Below, piece after piece: positions 16,539 to 30,934 of a stretch of DNA of 37,171 nt. How positions within the stretch are numbered: position 1 is the first letter of the stretch; the number at the start of each line of letters is the position of its first letter. The stretch comes from Chlorokybus atmophyticus (Eukaryota > Streptophyta > Chlorokybophyceae > Chlorokybales > Chlorokybaceae), in the NCBI GenBank assembly GCA_009103225.1, contig RHPI01002888.1, forward strand, positions 259,018-296,188, in the 5' to 3' direction. The notes under the pieces are model-generated. The model was not told the DNA's origin, ran no database searches, and saw only the letters and a program-made list of their open reading frames with translations. The position numbers and the translations under genes are program-made.

Positions 16539-19079
16539 ATGGCCAGAGCACAGCGGAGCTCGCTGTGGAAGTATGCCAGCCTGCCGCTACCGTTGGTGCT
16601 GCTGCTGATGGTGGCTTGCTTCACCGCCGGTCTCTTCTGGTCCTCTGCTCCGGAACGGTACGCAACCAAGCTCGCTTGAAAGCATGCTGCCTACAAGCAG
16701 TCAAAAGCGACGGATTATGTGCTGGTACGCATGGGACTCAAGCACAAGTGCGTAAGGCAGTGTGCTTGGCGTGCACAGTATTGTCTAACCTTTGGTCATT
16801 TGGCTTCGCAGAGAAGTGCTGCTGGCACAGACACAAGCAGGCGTGGCGCGTGCTTCACGATTTTTGAAGCAGGACAAGCATGCGTCTGAGCTTAAGGGAG
16901 TAACAGCTGACATTGCTGCACAGGTATGCAGACAGCTGTGCTTGCGGTTACGTGCAACCTGTCAGTTTGTGCATTAAACGTCTACCGTTTGAGCCCGGTC
17001 TCTTATGTATGTAATGTAATCTGAACCATCACTGCTGTGCAAACTGACTACGTGTGTTGGTGGCATGCAATATGGGGCTGTAACATTCTTCATGAATCGT
17101 TGTACCGCCATGCAGCTGTAATTGGCGACTTATGATGAAGTTGATCATTTGTCAGGCCACAAACTCCTATCCAACCAATTGCATACTACTGTGTGCTTGG
17201 ACAGTCGCAGGAAATAGTAGAGAAAGCGAAGCACACGGAAGATGACCACTGGCCAGCCCCTGTAGGAAAGACAGGAAATCCGGTGCCCTGGAATATGACT
17301 TTCCAAGTGCTGTCGTGGTCACCGCGCGCTGTGCTGTTCCGGAACTTCATGGACAAGGAATCATGCGAGCAAATTGTTGCGGTATGCGCTGCATATTTGG
17401 TTGTGTGCCGTGTGCAGGCATTGGACCGCTGCCATGAGTTGGTCTGCACAATATTGGCTCTTACAGGTTTGCAAAAAGCGTATGGCACCATCACAAGTAG
17501 CATGGAGAATCACCGATTTGCCCAAGCCAAAACAGGAGTTCAGAACAAGGTGACTTGAGCATGCTGTGTTGATGTTTTGTATGTTGTAAGATTGTTGCAT
17601 TGCACTGAACTGCCGCACCATCAAGAGAAGCATAAACTTGAGCGCTGCATCTGAAGCTCAGGGACGTTTATCACATCAGCACAAGACCCTACAGGAGCGT
17701 TGCGAAGAGTAGAAGAGAAAATGGCTGCTGTCACGATGATCCCGCGGACACATGGAGAGGTATGCTGATTCTGGTTTGGAAAGCCATGCATGATTTTACA
17801 CCCAACGCAGTCAGTCATGCAATGGTGGGTGTCACTAAACGGTGCACTTTATAGGCATTCAATGTACTGCGATATGAGCTTGGACAGAAATACGAATCTC
17901 ACTTCGACACATTTGATCCCGCTGAGTACGGGCCTCAGGCTAGCCAAAGGGTATGCAAGTGTGCTGTGCCAAGATGAGCGCTTGTTGGGCGAGGCGAAGG
18001 TCATGCTTCGCAGTCACCTGCATGCATCAATCACACTCGGGCCCTGCAGATGGCTTCCATGCTGTTGTACCTCACTGACGTCGAAGAAGGGGGCGAAACC
18101 ATCTTCCCCAAAGAGGTGAACAGTAACATCCTATGTTGCCAGTTATGCAGTGTGCATGTGGCAGCAAGTTGACAAAGCTGCACTGTACGCTGCCAAACAG
18201 CATGCAGCTTGCGTCAGCAGGCCATACTGCATGCGTAACACCAATGCGAGGCAAATGCATTTGTGGCTTGAAAGAATTGCCGCACCCAACCAAGTGCATG
18301 CAAACATGCAGCTGCAATGGGTGGGACTCACTCCTGTAAGCAATCAGGGCATGACTGCGAAGGAGATGGAAGGCCCAATCGACTACAAATCATGCGCAAA
18401 GGGGCTCAAAGTCAAGCCAAGTCAGGGTGACATGCTTTTGTTTTACTCGCTGCATCCGGACCACGGCTTTGACAAGGTAAGCGGAATGAAGTTGTAAGTT
18501 GGCTTGCGATAAGGTAGTGAATTCAAGCTGCATGCGCCTTGCCATGCTGTGGTCTTTGACAAGCTTAGCCCAACCGCATGTGGTTTGATGTATTGTCAGG
18601 CTGCACTGCACGGCGGCTGCCCGGTAATCAAGGGCGAAAAATGGGTGAGTGAATGCGTGAGTAGACGAGTGCAGCAAGTCAGTCTACAGACAAACAAGTT
18701 TGAAGCGGATCACCTTATCTCAATACACATGTGTGCTGTTTGCACAAATGTATATGTTGTGCTCAACTTCATACCCAACCGGATGAATGGAATGGGTCCA
18801 CGTTCCATGCACACGGTTGCAGTGACAAGGCACTTTGTATATGCACAGATAGTGCATGTCAATGCTGCGTATGGGGCATCCTCTGCATTGGTTGGCCCAA
18901 TGCATGCTTGTACCAGCTCGTGTGTGGGCTGTTTGAGGGCCTGCAGTGCAATTGGGGTCATGTGGTGGAAAACACAGTTCATTGGTCTGTGTAATGCACA
19001 GTTGTTGGTTTTACTAACTGGCACAACAATGCAGGTTGCCACGAAGTGGGTCAGAGACAAGGTACAGTTCCCAGAGTAA
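16539..19079 (+). CDS. P4H: Membrane-anchored prolyl 4-hydroxylase (2-oxoglutarate/Fe(II) dioxygenase)
   Basis: Ten exons: 16539-16657, 16812-16923, 17205-17381, 17467-17549, 17657-17759, 17855-17950, 18050-18115, 18348-18476, 18600-18644, 19035-19079, giving 324 residues. The N-terminus has a short basic cytosolic end and one hydrophobic segment (about 15-34, LPLPLVLLLMVACFTAGLFW), a signal anchor for type II topology in ER/Golgi. The catalytic domain runs from about 118 (QVLSWSPRAVLFRNF). It includes RTSSGTFITSAQD, iron ligands H214 and D216 in SHFDTF, LTDVEEGGETIFP, iron ligand H299 in ALHGGCPVIKGEKW, and K309, ten residues after H299, as expected for the 2-oxoglutarate-binding lysine. It ends VATKWVRDKVQFPE. 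The family hydroxylates proline in wall glycoproteins such as extensins or in collagen-like chains. All catalytic residues are present. The acceptor at 17656 (ctgaag) was chosen over a nearby ctcag because only it restores RTSSGTF. Confidence 0.95.
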
Positions 19080-20719
19080 GCTGGCCTAGTCATGCGCTAC
19101 GCAGAGACGTAGCCAGTGAGCGCAGCAACAACTCAAGTTTTGCAGTTGTCGCCATTGCGTGCGCTTGTATGTGTGTAATCAGCTAGAGCCAATATGCAAG
19201 ATTGTCAGCCTTTCGTGGTATCTCGCAAGCAGTGCGTGCCACTCGTGAATCTTCCATGAAGCTATGTCAGCATGGATGGACACACATGTCAGCCCCTCCA
19301 TAGTGCATACGCAAAGACTATGATGGTGCACGCGACATGGGGTATGATGACGCACAGATGTTGATGACAACACATGACATTGGTATATCCTTGACTAGGG
19401 CCATTGGCAAGCATAGACATCATACAACTATTGTGTACAAACATGCTGACGTATTGTGATTGTACTTCATGTAAGTCACATGAGTTATTGCATCTTCTTG
19501 CACATTTACACAATCCCTAGCACGGCACGCAATCTTGTGTATACATTGCAGCGTGTAGTGCATATGCAAAGATAATGGCACAACTCTGTAAGCGACCAAC
19601 AATTAAGAATGCTTGAATTTTAACACAACAGTCGTGTGTACAAGATATGACGTGCTGTTGTGCACACGCAACACCATGCTACATGCATACCAGTCAAGCA
19701 TTGCATGCACACTCTTTTACGACTCACCAAGTAATAACCACGGGCTAATGTCTCCTGCACTACCCTTATACCTACTAGCCCACCATGTTAGACATGCATG
19801 CACAGTTACACATGGCAATTATCTGCACCATCGGCCGTTGCGATGCGAATTCGGGCACAATCGCGACTTGCCACAATGAGTATTATATTGGACGGAGCTT
19901 TTGGCGTGAGGCCTGCATTACAAAATATGCTATGCTATGCATGCTAGCATACTTGCGTGGTTATTAACTTGCTAGCATTCGCGATGTAGGCTAAATTGAG
20001 TTGATATGCGTGTAACCTTAACACTATGGAAGACATGATTATGTCTTCCGTGTACACCTTTGTGATCGTCCATGAAACTATACAGTAGAGAGAAACTGTT
20101 ATAGGTGCGGACAATGATGCACGTATTTGAGGAATCATTGAAATGTGTGTGGTTGAACTCGGATGCACACAAGATATTTAACGCGGGATCATGGAGCCCT
20201 GCACAAAAGGTGTCACAACCACCACCTCAGTGTGATGTCAACCACTCAGTGCCAGTCAATGCACTAATGCACACCGCAGCGCCGTCGCTTATGTCGAGGA
20301 CCGCGGGGAATTAGAGTCCACTCGCAGCACACAACCAGCACAGCCGTCTGCAAGTGGGATGCACATGCATGCATGAGCATGCAGTATGCCCCTGGAAGTA
20401 TGCGGCCACACATGCACACAGGTGCAAGGCTAATGTGCATGCACACAGGCCAAGCACACCCTCCACATACAAGAGGCATACACATACACCAACAATATAT
20501 AAGGCTACAGCATGCGCATACACATGCATGCACACTGAGCAAATACAAGGGCAAAACTAGCTAGGCAGGGGTTGTCTACAACAATAGGTACTTAAGGAAA
20601 ACCATCAACAACTCCATCAGCAGCAGGAAGTGGGAGGCGCCTACTCTGCAGTACCGGTGTCAACCTCAAGGTCAACACCCCAAAACCTAGCTAGAACATT
20701 TGGAAACGGCCCACATAGG

Positions 20720-20865
20720 AGGGTAAGGAAGGCCCCTTGAACAGCTAAGCCAAGCACCCCATACACACAGCAAGTGAGCACCAAGCTGAGTCCAACTGAA
20801 CTCCGAACACCATGCTGGCCTAGCCTGTTATACTCCATGTTGCCTTCCCATTTGGCCATAGGTGA
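20720..20865 (+). repeat. Diverged dispersed repeat, copy A
   Basis: This shares ordered blocks with 36705-36846: GGAAGGCCCCTT with AACAGCTA and CCAAGCA after it, then ACACAG, then GTCCAAC, then TGCCTTCC with TTGGCC. Spacing is similar in the two copies. No coding capacity is visible. Confidence 0.5.
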
Positions 20866-20943
20866 ACAGCCATTAACGCCTTTTCACCCGCACTGTGCTG
20901 ACACATCAGATACTCTTGCTATACATGACCCCAAGAGGTAATA

Positions 20944-20964
20944 GCATATGCCATTGGCATATGC
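20944..20964. repeat. 21-bp palindrome
   Basis: GCATATGCCA (20944-20953) and TGGCATATGC (20955-20964) are perfect complements around one T. Confidence 0.9.
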
Positions 20965-21360
20965 CAACATGGTGTGACACATGTCACTTCAACCATGATG
21001 ATTAATGACTGCCGTATCATACACAATACACTGGTGTGACACATGTCTCATCAACCCCACATGTTTCATCAGCAACCAGCTGATGGCATGTACACTAATC
21101 AACTCTGTGCAAGCTGCTTATCAATGCATTGTACAGTTCATCTTGCCCAATGCTCATGAGCACAAGGACTAACTGTATGAGCGAACCGCTTATGTACTGC
21201 ACATACCTACACAATTGAACTCCCATACAATTATGCTGCAGTCATGATACTGCTATGACAGTTGAGATTGTGCCTTGCCTGTTTGGCGTGACAAAAGGCT
21301 TGCGTTGGCATTAACAAGCACCCACTCTCGACTATTACCATATTTGTCACAGCTCGACCA

Positions 21361-21719
21361 CAAAAGACTTGGTGCTGTTATGGTCAATTTGTGGTTATTT
21401 AATGTACCTTCCCGTTACATTCCCCCCCACTTAACGATGACGTCCTCGGCAGCTGGCTCCCATCACTTGGGGAATCATCCCAGGGGTTGCCCTCCGACGC
21501 GACTGTCATTAGGCAAGTCGCGACCTATCGATGATGGCACTGATGAAGCGACCATTTATGATGTTACTGGATGGAGAAACAACGACCGCGGAATTCGTGT
21601 GCAAGGCAGGCATCGAAGCCGGGACTCGAGCTCCGATGATTAATGTCACAGCCCACGCGACCGCAAAAGACTTATTACTTTTATGGTCAATTTGTGGTCA
21701 TACAATGTACCTTCTCGTT
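21361..21719 (+). repeat. Direct repeat pair (56 bp, about 86% identical) around 247 bp
   Basis: Units at 21361-21416 and 21664-21719 both start CAAAAGACTT and contain TTATGGTCAATTTGTGGT and AATGTACCTT. I count 8 mismatches in 56 positions. Both are preceded by TGTCACAGC. The DNA between has no recognisable gene. Confidence 0.8.
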
Positions 21720-22427
21720 GTAATATTATTTAAGATATTGTTTAAACTTACGCTATACATACAATTCAAGTGCAGCAATAAAAAACAAAGCACTTGAACC
21801 AATCAGTTGCAACACACCAACCATTTGCAGCATTAAACAAAGTGTGTTGAGATGCAAGCCTTACGCGTCCATAGCCATAAAAAGTTTATGGAAAATTGAC
21901 TTTGTATTATGTGAAATCAACCTTCAGCTTGTGTTGATGTCTTACGGCTGGACATGATACTCCTCCGAAGTAGTTGGACAGTCCAACCCAACTTGGACTC
22001 CTACCCCTTTTTAGGAGTGTGCTACATCATGGCCCTACATAAAAAGCACTTCCCCAAGCCATGTCCACCGGAGTGTGCACAGTTCGCCCCTAAAAAGTGC
22101 CCGCTTTTGTGTCAGCTAGCGCGCGAGCGCTGATTGGCGCACGCACTTTGGGCAGCCATCGAAGCTGACTTGTTGCAACCATTGCCATCTATCACAATTA
22201 CCCTATGCAGTCGTGACTTTCAACCGTAAACAATTTTCTGTTCTTTCCTTCGTCAACGTCTTCTGCGATTATTGCGCGCAAACAAAGTGGCGCAGTTAGG
22301 GTTTGCTGGGGAAGCGGGAGACGCTGGCCGCGGGTGGCGCGAAGGTGGAAGCGGAGGCGGAGCAGGAGCAGGAACGGGAGGAGAAGAAGAAGGAGAAGGA
22401 GGACGAGGAGGAGGCGTACTGTGAAGC

Positions 22428-25400
22428 ATGGCGCCCGGCGGGCCCAACCCGCACGCCGTGCAGGCGCAGGTGGGCTGGGCATGGACTTGCTGTCGTGGTG
22501 TTGTTGGTTGCGGTGTTGTCGTGCTAGTGGTGGTGGTCGTCGTCTTCGTCACCGTCGTCCTTCTGTTAATCAAGCTAGTTGTAGTTATTTATGCTTAGGC
22601 CGTAAAGACAGTAAAAGATAATTTTGTTTTTGCTGGTTGTGTTGGTGTTGCGATCCTGTATGCATGCTTCTTGCTCTCGACTTGCATGCTCCGCCCCTCT
22701 ATCGTCATTTGTTTTCTGCTCAGGTTTGTCTCAAACATGCTCCCAAAGGCTTGCCTGTCGTGCATATGCGCATGTAGCAATATTGATGATTAGCATGTGA
22801 GTAGAGGTTTTCAGAGCGAACTGACAGCGTACTTACAGTCAGCAACTTGCGCTGCCACACCAAGTTCACTGCTTTTTGAAGTTATGCACATGCTTCTGAT
22901 GTGCTCAGTATTTGTGTGTGTACTTCTGCTTTTCCGTCAGGATTATGCAAGACAAGCATGACATTGCTCGTCATTATGTGTGAGCTGCTAGCATTGGCAG
23001 AAAACACCCTTGACACCAAGTGAAGCCATTATAGACAAAAACCATTCATTAGTCTTATTGACGTGACACGCAACACTGATGTTTGAAGACGTCGTCAACA
23101 GAAGCAAAACACTGTATAAGCTGTGGTGGCATCCGTTGAGTGTGCAGTAAAGCCGTGATGTAAGAGTCCTATACTCTCTCTCTCTGTATCTGTTTGGGAC
23201 GAATTTCTAAATTGTTTGTTATAGCTGGTCGCTGTGATTGTCCTGACTGGTGTGTGATAACAGGTGGACAAGGCCACCAGCGAGCTGCTCAATGGGCCTG
23301 ATTGGGGAATGAACATGGAGCTATGTGACATGGTCAACACCCAAGGCGATTTGTGCGTGAGATAGTTCCATGACGTGATCATGGCTATGTTGTCATAGCT
23401 CTGGTTATGATGCTGCCTCCCTCGTCTATTTCGGTTTCGCAGAGTCTTTAACCCAACATGTGTGCAGGACTGCAAAGGAGGTGGTTAAGGCGTTGAAAAA
23501 GCGCCTTGGTCACAAGAGTCCGAAAGTGCAGATGTTGGCATTGACGGTAATTTAATATTCATATTTTGCTGATGCGTGGATCAACTTGTATATGCAGGAT
23601 GTCAAGCTTTCTGTGCATATGAAACGCTGCTGTTGAGGCTTGGTAATGCAGGTGTTTGAGACTGGAATGAAAAATTGTGGTGAGATGTTCCACTTTCAAG
23701 TCGTGCACAAAGAGGTGTTGCAAGAGATGAGCAAGATCGCCACAAAAAGGGTGGGTTGTGTTGTGGTTTGCAAGCCGCGTTGTTGGTGAAGTAACATATA
23801 GTGACGTATAGTTTATGCAATGTAATCTTGGTGTGTAATGACAGACAGTGGATCCCAAAGTCCGCAAGCAAATACTGGTCCTGCTTCAGTCCTGGGGAGA
23901 AGCCTTTGGGCCGACTAATGTGCATCCTCAGTTTCATGAAGCTTACGTCAGCATGCAGGTTTGTCTATGTGTTACTCATTGCTTAGGTCGATTTGTCATC
24001 GTCACTTGATGACATACATGCATAATGCCGTGGTTCGTACATATTGCTCATTATATCCTATCCCCGTATTTCTGACTGTATGTGTGCCATATGGTATATT
24101 GCAACCACATCTTATGTAATGCAGAGAAAGGTGGAGTTCCCAGTGAGGCCCTCAGATACAGCCCCTGTTTTCACGCCAACCACGAGAGGTCCCACGCATC
24201 TGCCCCCTCCAGGCGCCGCACGGGTAAGAATGCGCGTATTGGCATTTTGCATATACAAGCCATTACAGCGATACAATGTAGCATGGTGAAACGGGAATAT
24301 GTAATTGTGTACCTCGACAACATATCAACATGCAAACGTGTACAACGTACAAATGTTGGTTGAGATACACATATCCTATCACCATTACCACTAGCAGAAC
24401 TTGACATGCAGTATGGAACAAACTACTTTACGAGGGCAAGTTTGTTCCCTGGTGGACGGGTGTTATGTGTCAAAATGCTAATTGCCTTTGCTTGTGCACT
24501 CTGTGCCGGTTTGGTTGACAACGTTCTCAGTGTAGTCCAGTGTTGGGTTTGACTGCTTGTGTTTGAGAGAGCTAGGTTGTCCATCAACTTGTCTTGATCA
24601 GCTGGTGATGGTGACAAGTGGTTGTGTTTATTGCAACAGTCGTTTCCATCTCCGGACTTGTACCTGTCCCATCCGCAATCGTCCACAGCAGAGACGACCA
24701 ATCTAAAGCGCGAGGTCCTTGTTGGTAAGAACAGCGTGGATGTGCTGGACGACATGCTCAATTCAGTAAACGACCCTGAGGTGAGATGATTGGTACTACC
24801 ATCAAAACGCGAATGGTTATCAAGCATCATGGGTTTTATTGTTTCGTATGCATCAAGTTCTTGTTGCGCAAACAATGCACCATGTACTGATGTATGTGTG
24901 ATTGCTACAGGCGCTTAAAGGTGACGTTATTGTCGAGCTGGTCGGGCAGTGTGAGCGCTTAAAGCCCAGGCTGCTGCAGTTGGTCAACACAGTGACAGAT
25001 GAAGGCCTGCTCAACCAGGTATGTGTGTTTGCTATTGACTGCGTTGTTTACCCCTGTGTTCTGGTATGTTCATGCAAGGCGGCTTGCGTTGTGTTGCAGG
25101 CGCTCTCATTGCACGACGAGTTGGAGGTTGTGCTCAAAAAGCACGATGACATTGCCAATGGGAGACCGACGACTAGAGCCACCGCTGCGCCAGTTGCAGC
25201 ACCGCCTGCAATAAGCCCAGGTGAGTACTTGTGAACTGGTAAACCCTTTTTGTTAAATAAGTTGTGGCACATACACATACGTGCGCGCATGCGCACACAC
25301 GCATGCACGCACACCTTATGTCTCAGCATTGGTGACGCGCAGATTGCAACCAATTGTCGCAGCATCACACATGTAGGCGCTCATATGCATGTCCACGCAC

Positions 25401-26646
25401 ACGCACAACATTTGTGTGATCTGAAGTTGCTAATGGACCTGTGTGTCAGCATCAGCACCTCCACTGGATGTGGACCTGCTTACGGGCGGGACTCCTGCGC
25501 TGGCCCTTACAGCTGCGTCGCACAGCATGGGCGATGAAGAGTTTGAACAGTTAGCCAAGAGGTGAGCACTGGGATAGCATGTTAAGCGGCGGGGTTGTTC
25601 ATTACGGGTGGTGCATGCTTATGATGATATGTGTGTCATCATTGTGTCTGCGCTGTAGGAAAGAGCCACCTCAGTACCAACAGCAGCAGCAAGCGGTGGT
25701 ACTACCTGCCATGTTCAACACGCCACCAAGCACATCCTTTCCTGCTCCCGAGTCGCATGTGGGGCCCTCGACACATTTTGGGGCCAGCGCGGTCGGTTTC
25801 CAATCAGACAATCAATATGGAACTTCCACTTCTCAGTTCGGGACCCCAAGCGTCAGGTCTTCTTTCGACAGCACTGCAGCGCAGTTTGGGTCAGCTGGAG
25901 ATCTGTCAACAACAAGGGCATCGTTCGACACAACGGCGTCCTATGCGAACCCACAATACAGTGAACACGCGGTACAGCAAGTGCCCGTCCCGAAGCCGTC
26001 CAACCCATTTGCGCAGCCGACAGGCGGCCAAGCATCGTATCCTCAAACAGAGAGCTACACTGTGTACGGGTCCTTACCTTCAGGTGGCCAGTTTCAAGGT
26101 GCAGATCAGCTATACAGCCGCCAGGCCAACTATGCACCCCCCGTGCAGGAGCCGTTGATGTTGACAAACCAACCGTACGGGTCAGCACCTTATGACACCT
26201 ATGCGATTCCTCCAATGGAAGCTCCAAGCTCCAACCCGTTCCTCAATCCTGCGGCGGCAGTGCCGAGCAGCGGGGCCAACATGCAGAGTGCGCAAGGTGG
26301 TGGTAATATGTATGGGTACGCGCTGCCGTCTTTGCCGGTAGCCAAGCCGACCGACTTGAAAGCCGTCGGGGGCATACCGGACTTCCTCGCCAAGCCGGAC
26401 AAGCCTGTCGCCCCAATGGGCACGTCGATGAAGTCCATGAGACCCCCGAACCAGAGCGATGCTGTTGCGGACGAGTTCGAGCAGCTGGCACTCTCGCGAT
26501 CCGGTGCAGGAGGAGGACAGTACATCACGGCGGGCCAACAGCAGCAGCAGCAGCAGCAGGTCAACGCGGGTCCAGCGGGAGCCCCCCAACCTAACTATGC
26601 TGGTCAGTTTGATGCGTACATGAACCGCTCCACTGCGTACGGGTAA
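22428..26646 (+). CDS. TOL-like: TOM1-like (TOL) VHS-GAT protein
   Basis: Eleven exons: 22428-22469, 23264-23352, 23468-23546, 23652-23750, 23845-23958, 24125-24223, 24640-24780, 24911-25018, 25100-25220, 25450-25561, 25659-26646, giving 663 residues. The VHS domain (about 15-150) includes ATSELLNGPDWGMNMELCDM, KRLGHKSPKVQMLALTVFE and KQILVLLQSWGEAFG. The GAT domain (about 195-285) includes VDVLDDMLNSVNDPE, LLQLVNTVTDEGLLNQ and LSLHDELEVVLKKHDDIANG. The long C-terminal tail is rich in Gln, Ser, Pro and Tyr, with two NPF motifs (about 450-452 and 527-529) and a Gln run near the end. VHS and GAT domains bind ubiquitin and sort ubiquitylated cargo; plant TOL proteins act as the early, ESCRT-0-like step. 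NPF motifs suggest binding to EH-domain endocytic proteins. The short first exon, across a 794-nt intron, is the least certain part; it fits phase and the family's short N-terminus. The donor at 23353 (gtgcgt) was picked because it alone keeps frame. Confidence 0.94.
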
Positions 26647-27291
26647 ATGTGAACCACCTCACCTGCGCCTTGTGCAGCAGTTTGTTGATAGGCTGTCAGC
26701 CGGCTTGATGGTGCTGCATTCAGCATGATTGTTTATATACTGTTGGCTGATGGCTGTGTGCGCGCCCTCACGAGTGCATGTATGCATGCCTAGCGAAGTG
26801 CATGGACTTGTATTGTGGTTGACCGTGCATGGCTTGCTACCGATATGCTTGTGAACATTACACACTGGAGTTCACTGGTTACAATCAAAGAATGATACCA
26901 TTCAGCATGTGTTGCGGCACCAGTTGCAGAATAAGGGTTAGACACATTTTATGTTCGCCAGTCGGGTGACTTTGTTGTTGCACATGTTACCAGTGAGGCG
27001 TGACTTGCCATAGCCTCAACTGCGGCTGAACAAGTAGGGCAAGCTGCGTCACTGCAAACAAGGCCAAAAGGACATCCTCAGACATGCCTTGATGAAAATA
27101 CTCATCGCAAGCTGTGTAATTATCATGACGCATGGGTCTTACGAACAACCTGTGCACTGTAAATCTCACAGAAGTCAGCTTCAGACATGTATTGGTAAAC
27201 GAAACGCCAACTAGTGCAGTAGTCACCCCGTGTAATCAAACCAACAGCGCAAGATGGAACTAACAGGCTAGAATCTCACTCTACTGGAAAT
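26647..27291. other. Convergent 3' spacer, TOL-like / PRMT1
   Basis: 645 bp separate two facing stop codons and presumably hold both 3' UTRs. I see no gene or strong repeat here. Confidence 0.6.
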
Positions 27292-30181
<2,890 letters not shown>

Positions 30182-30934
30182 GCCTGTAACCGCCGCCAGA
30201 CTGCAAAATTTGCTTGGTAATATCAAAGCTCGCCTTTATGTCTCGGTTCCCGCCAGGAGACTTTACCAGCCAAGCGTTGCGCGGTGCAATACGCCCGGCT
30301 GTTCAGCAGCAAGGCATTCCGGCCGCGCGCATACAATACTCCCAGAGAATTTGTCTGCTACAGACCGCACGGAGAATGGAAAAATGATAAGTACGTTTCG
30401 CAATTGGGTTATGAGGTTGAAGCGTAATTGATCATGCTACAGCCGTCATTGGGGAAATGTGTAATCAGGGATTTGCCGCCGCCGCCGCCGCCGTCACGGC
30501 GTCGTCGTTGTCGTGGCAAAAGTGAATGTTGCAGGAGGCGGGGGGTTGCTCAGCGCACCAAGCGCCGAAAGGCAGGACGGAGCTGGGCTTGTAGTACAGG
30601 TGCTTGCAAGGTAGTGCAGGCGCTAGAAGGAAGTAAAGCTGGTTTTGGAAGGCTGGCGTTTCTAGCCTGGTGAAGACTTTGCTCAGGTTTGTTAAGTCGC
30701 AGTTCTCCACGTGCTGGTTTGCTATGCTGGCGCTTATAAGCAGCATGCATGAGCGATTGTCCTTGTTTCTGCCTGCTAACCAAGCTTGGTTGCTGCGTGC
30801 TACCAAGCAGTGCTGCTCTGCTGCTTAACTAGGTGCTCACTTTCCCCGTTTGCTCAGCTCAGCTCCAGCGGAAGGTCAGCTTTGGGGCCAGTCTGGAAAT
30901 AGCGGCATTTTAAGCTTTGAGGGAGTTTGACACA
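30182..30934. promoter_or_regulatory. Divergent promoter region, PRMT1 (-) / NOP53 (+)
   Basis: 753 bp separate the two ATGs, so both 5' UTRs and promoters lie here. A CCG repeat near 30477-30493 is visible. I see no certain core element and no extra gene. Confidence 0.6.

Larger units (their letters stand above)
19080..22427. other. Gene-poor region with decayed repeats
   Basis: 3.3 kb lie between the P4H stop and the VHS-GAT gene start. Open frames here are short and match nothing. The region holds two small palindromes (20028-20049, 20944-20964), one copy of a dispersed repeat (about 20720-20865) and a split direct repeat (21361-21416 and 21664-21719). The last few hundred bases are presumably the promoter of the downstream gene. 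Confidence 0.5.

Noticed and set aside
17128-17160. ATGATGA C-box-like motif in a P4H intron
   Set aside because: No CTGA box follows before the next exon.
21610-21640. tRNA-like T-arm (B-box-like GGGACTCGAGCTCC)
   Set aside because: No acceptor, D or anticodon arm can be placed around it. It is treated only as part of a possible repeat.
22198-22621. Overlapping Arg/Pro/Ser-rich frames on both strands upstream of the TOL-like gene
   Set aside because: They reflect GGAGGA-type purine-rich sequence in the 5' region. Only the short ATG exon at 22428-22469 fits the gene model.
24006-24078. Possible C/D box snoRNA in a TOL-like gene intron (TTGATGA ... CTGA)
   Set aside because: The sequences outside the two boxes do not form a terminal stem, and the first box base departs from the RUGAUGA consensus.
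30182-30226. Upstream extension of the PRMT1 frame as the start
   Set aside because: The extension begins at TTG. The first ATG in frame is at 30181, directly before the Ala run.
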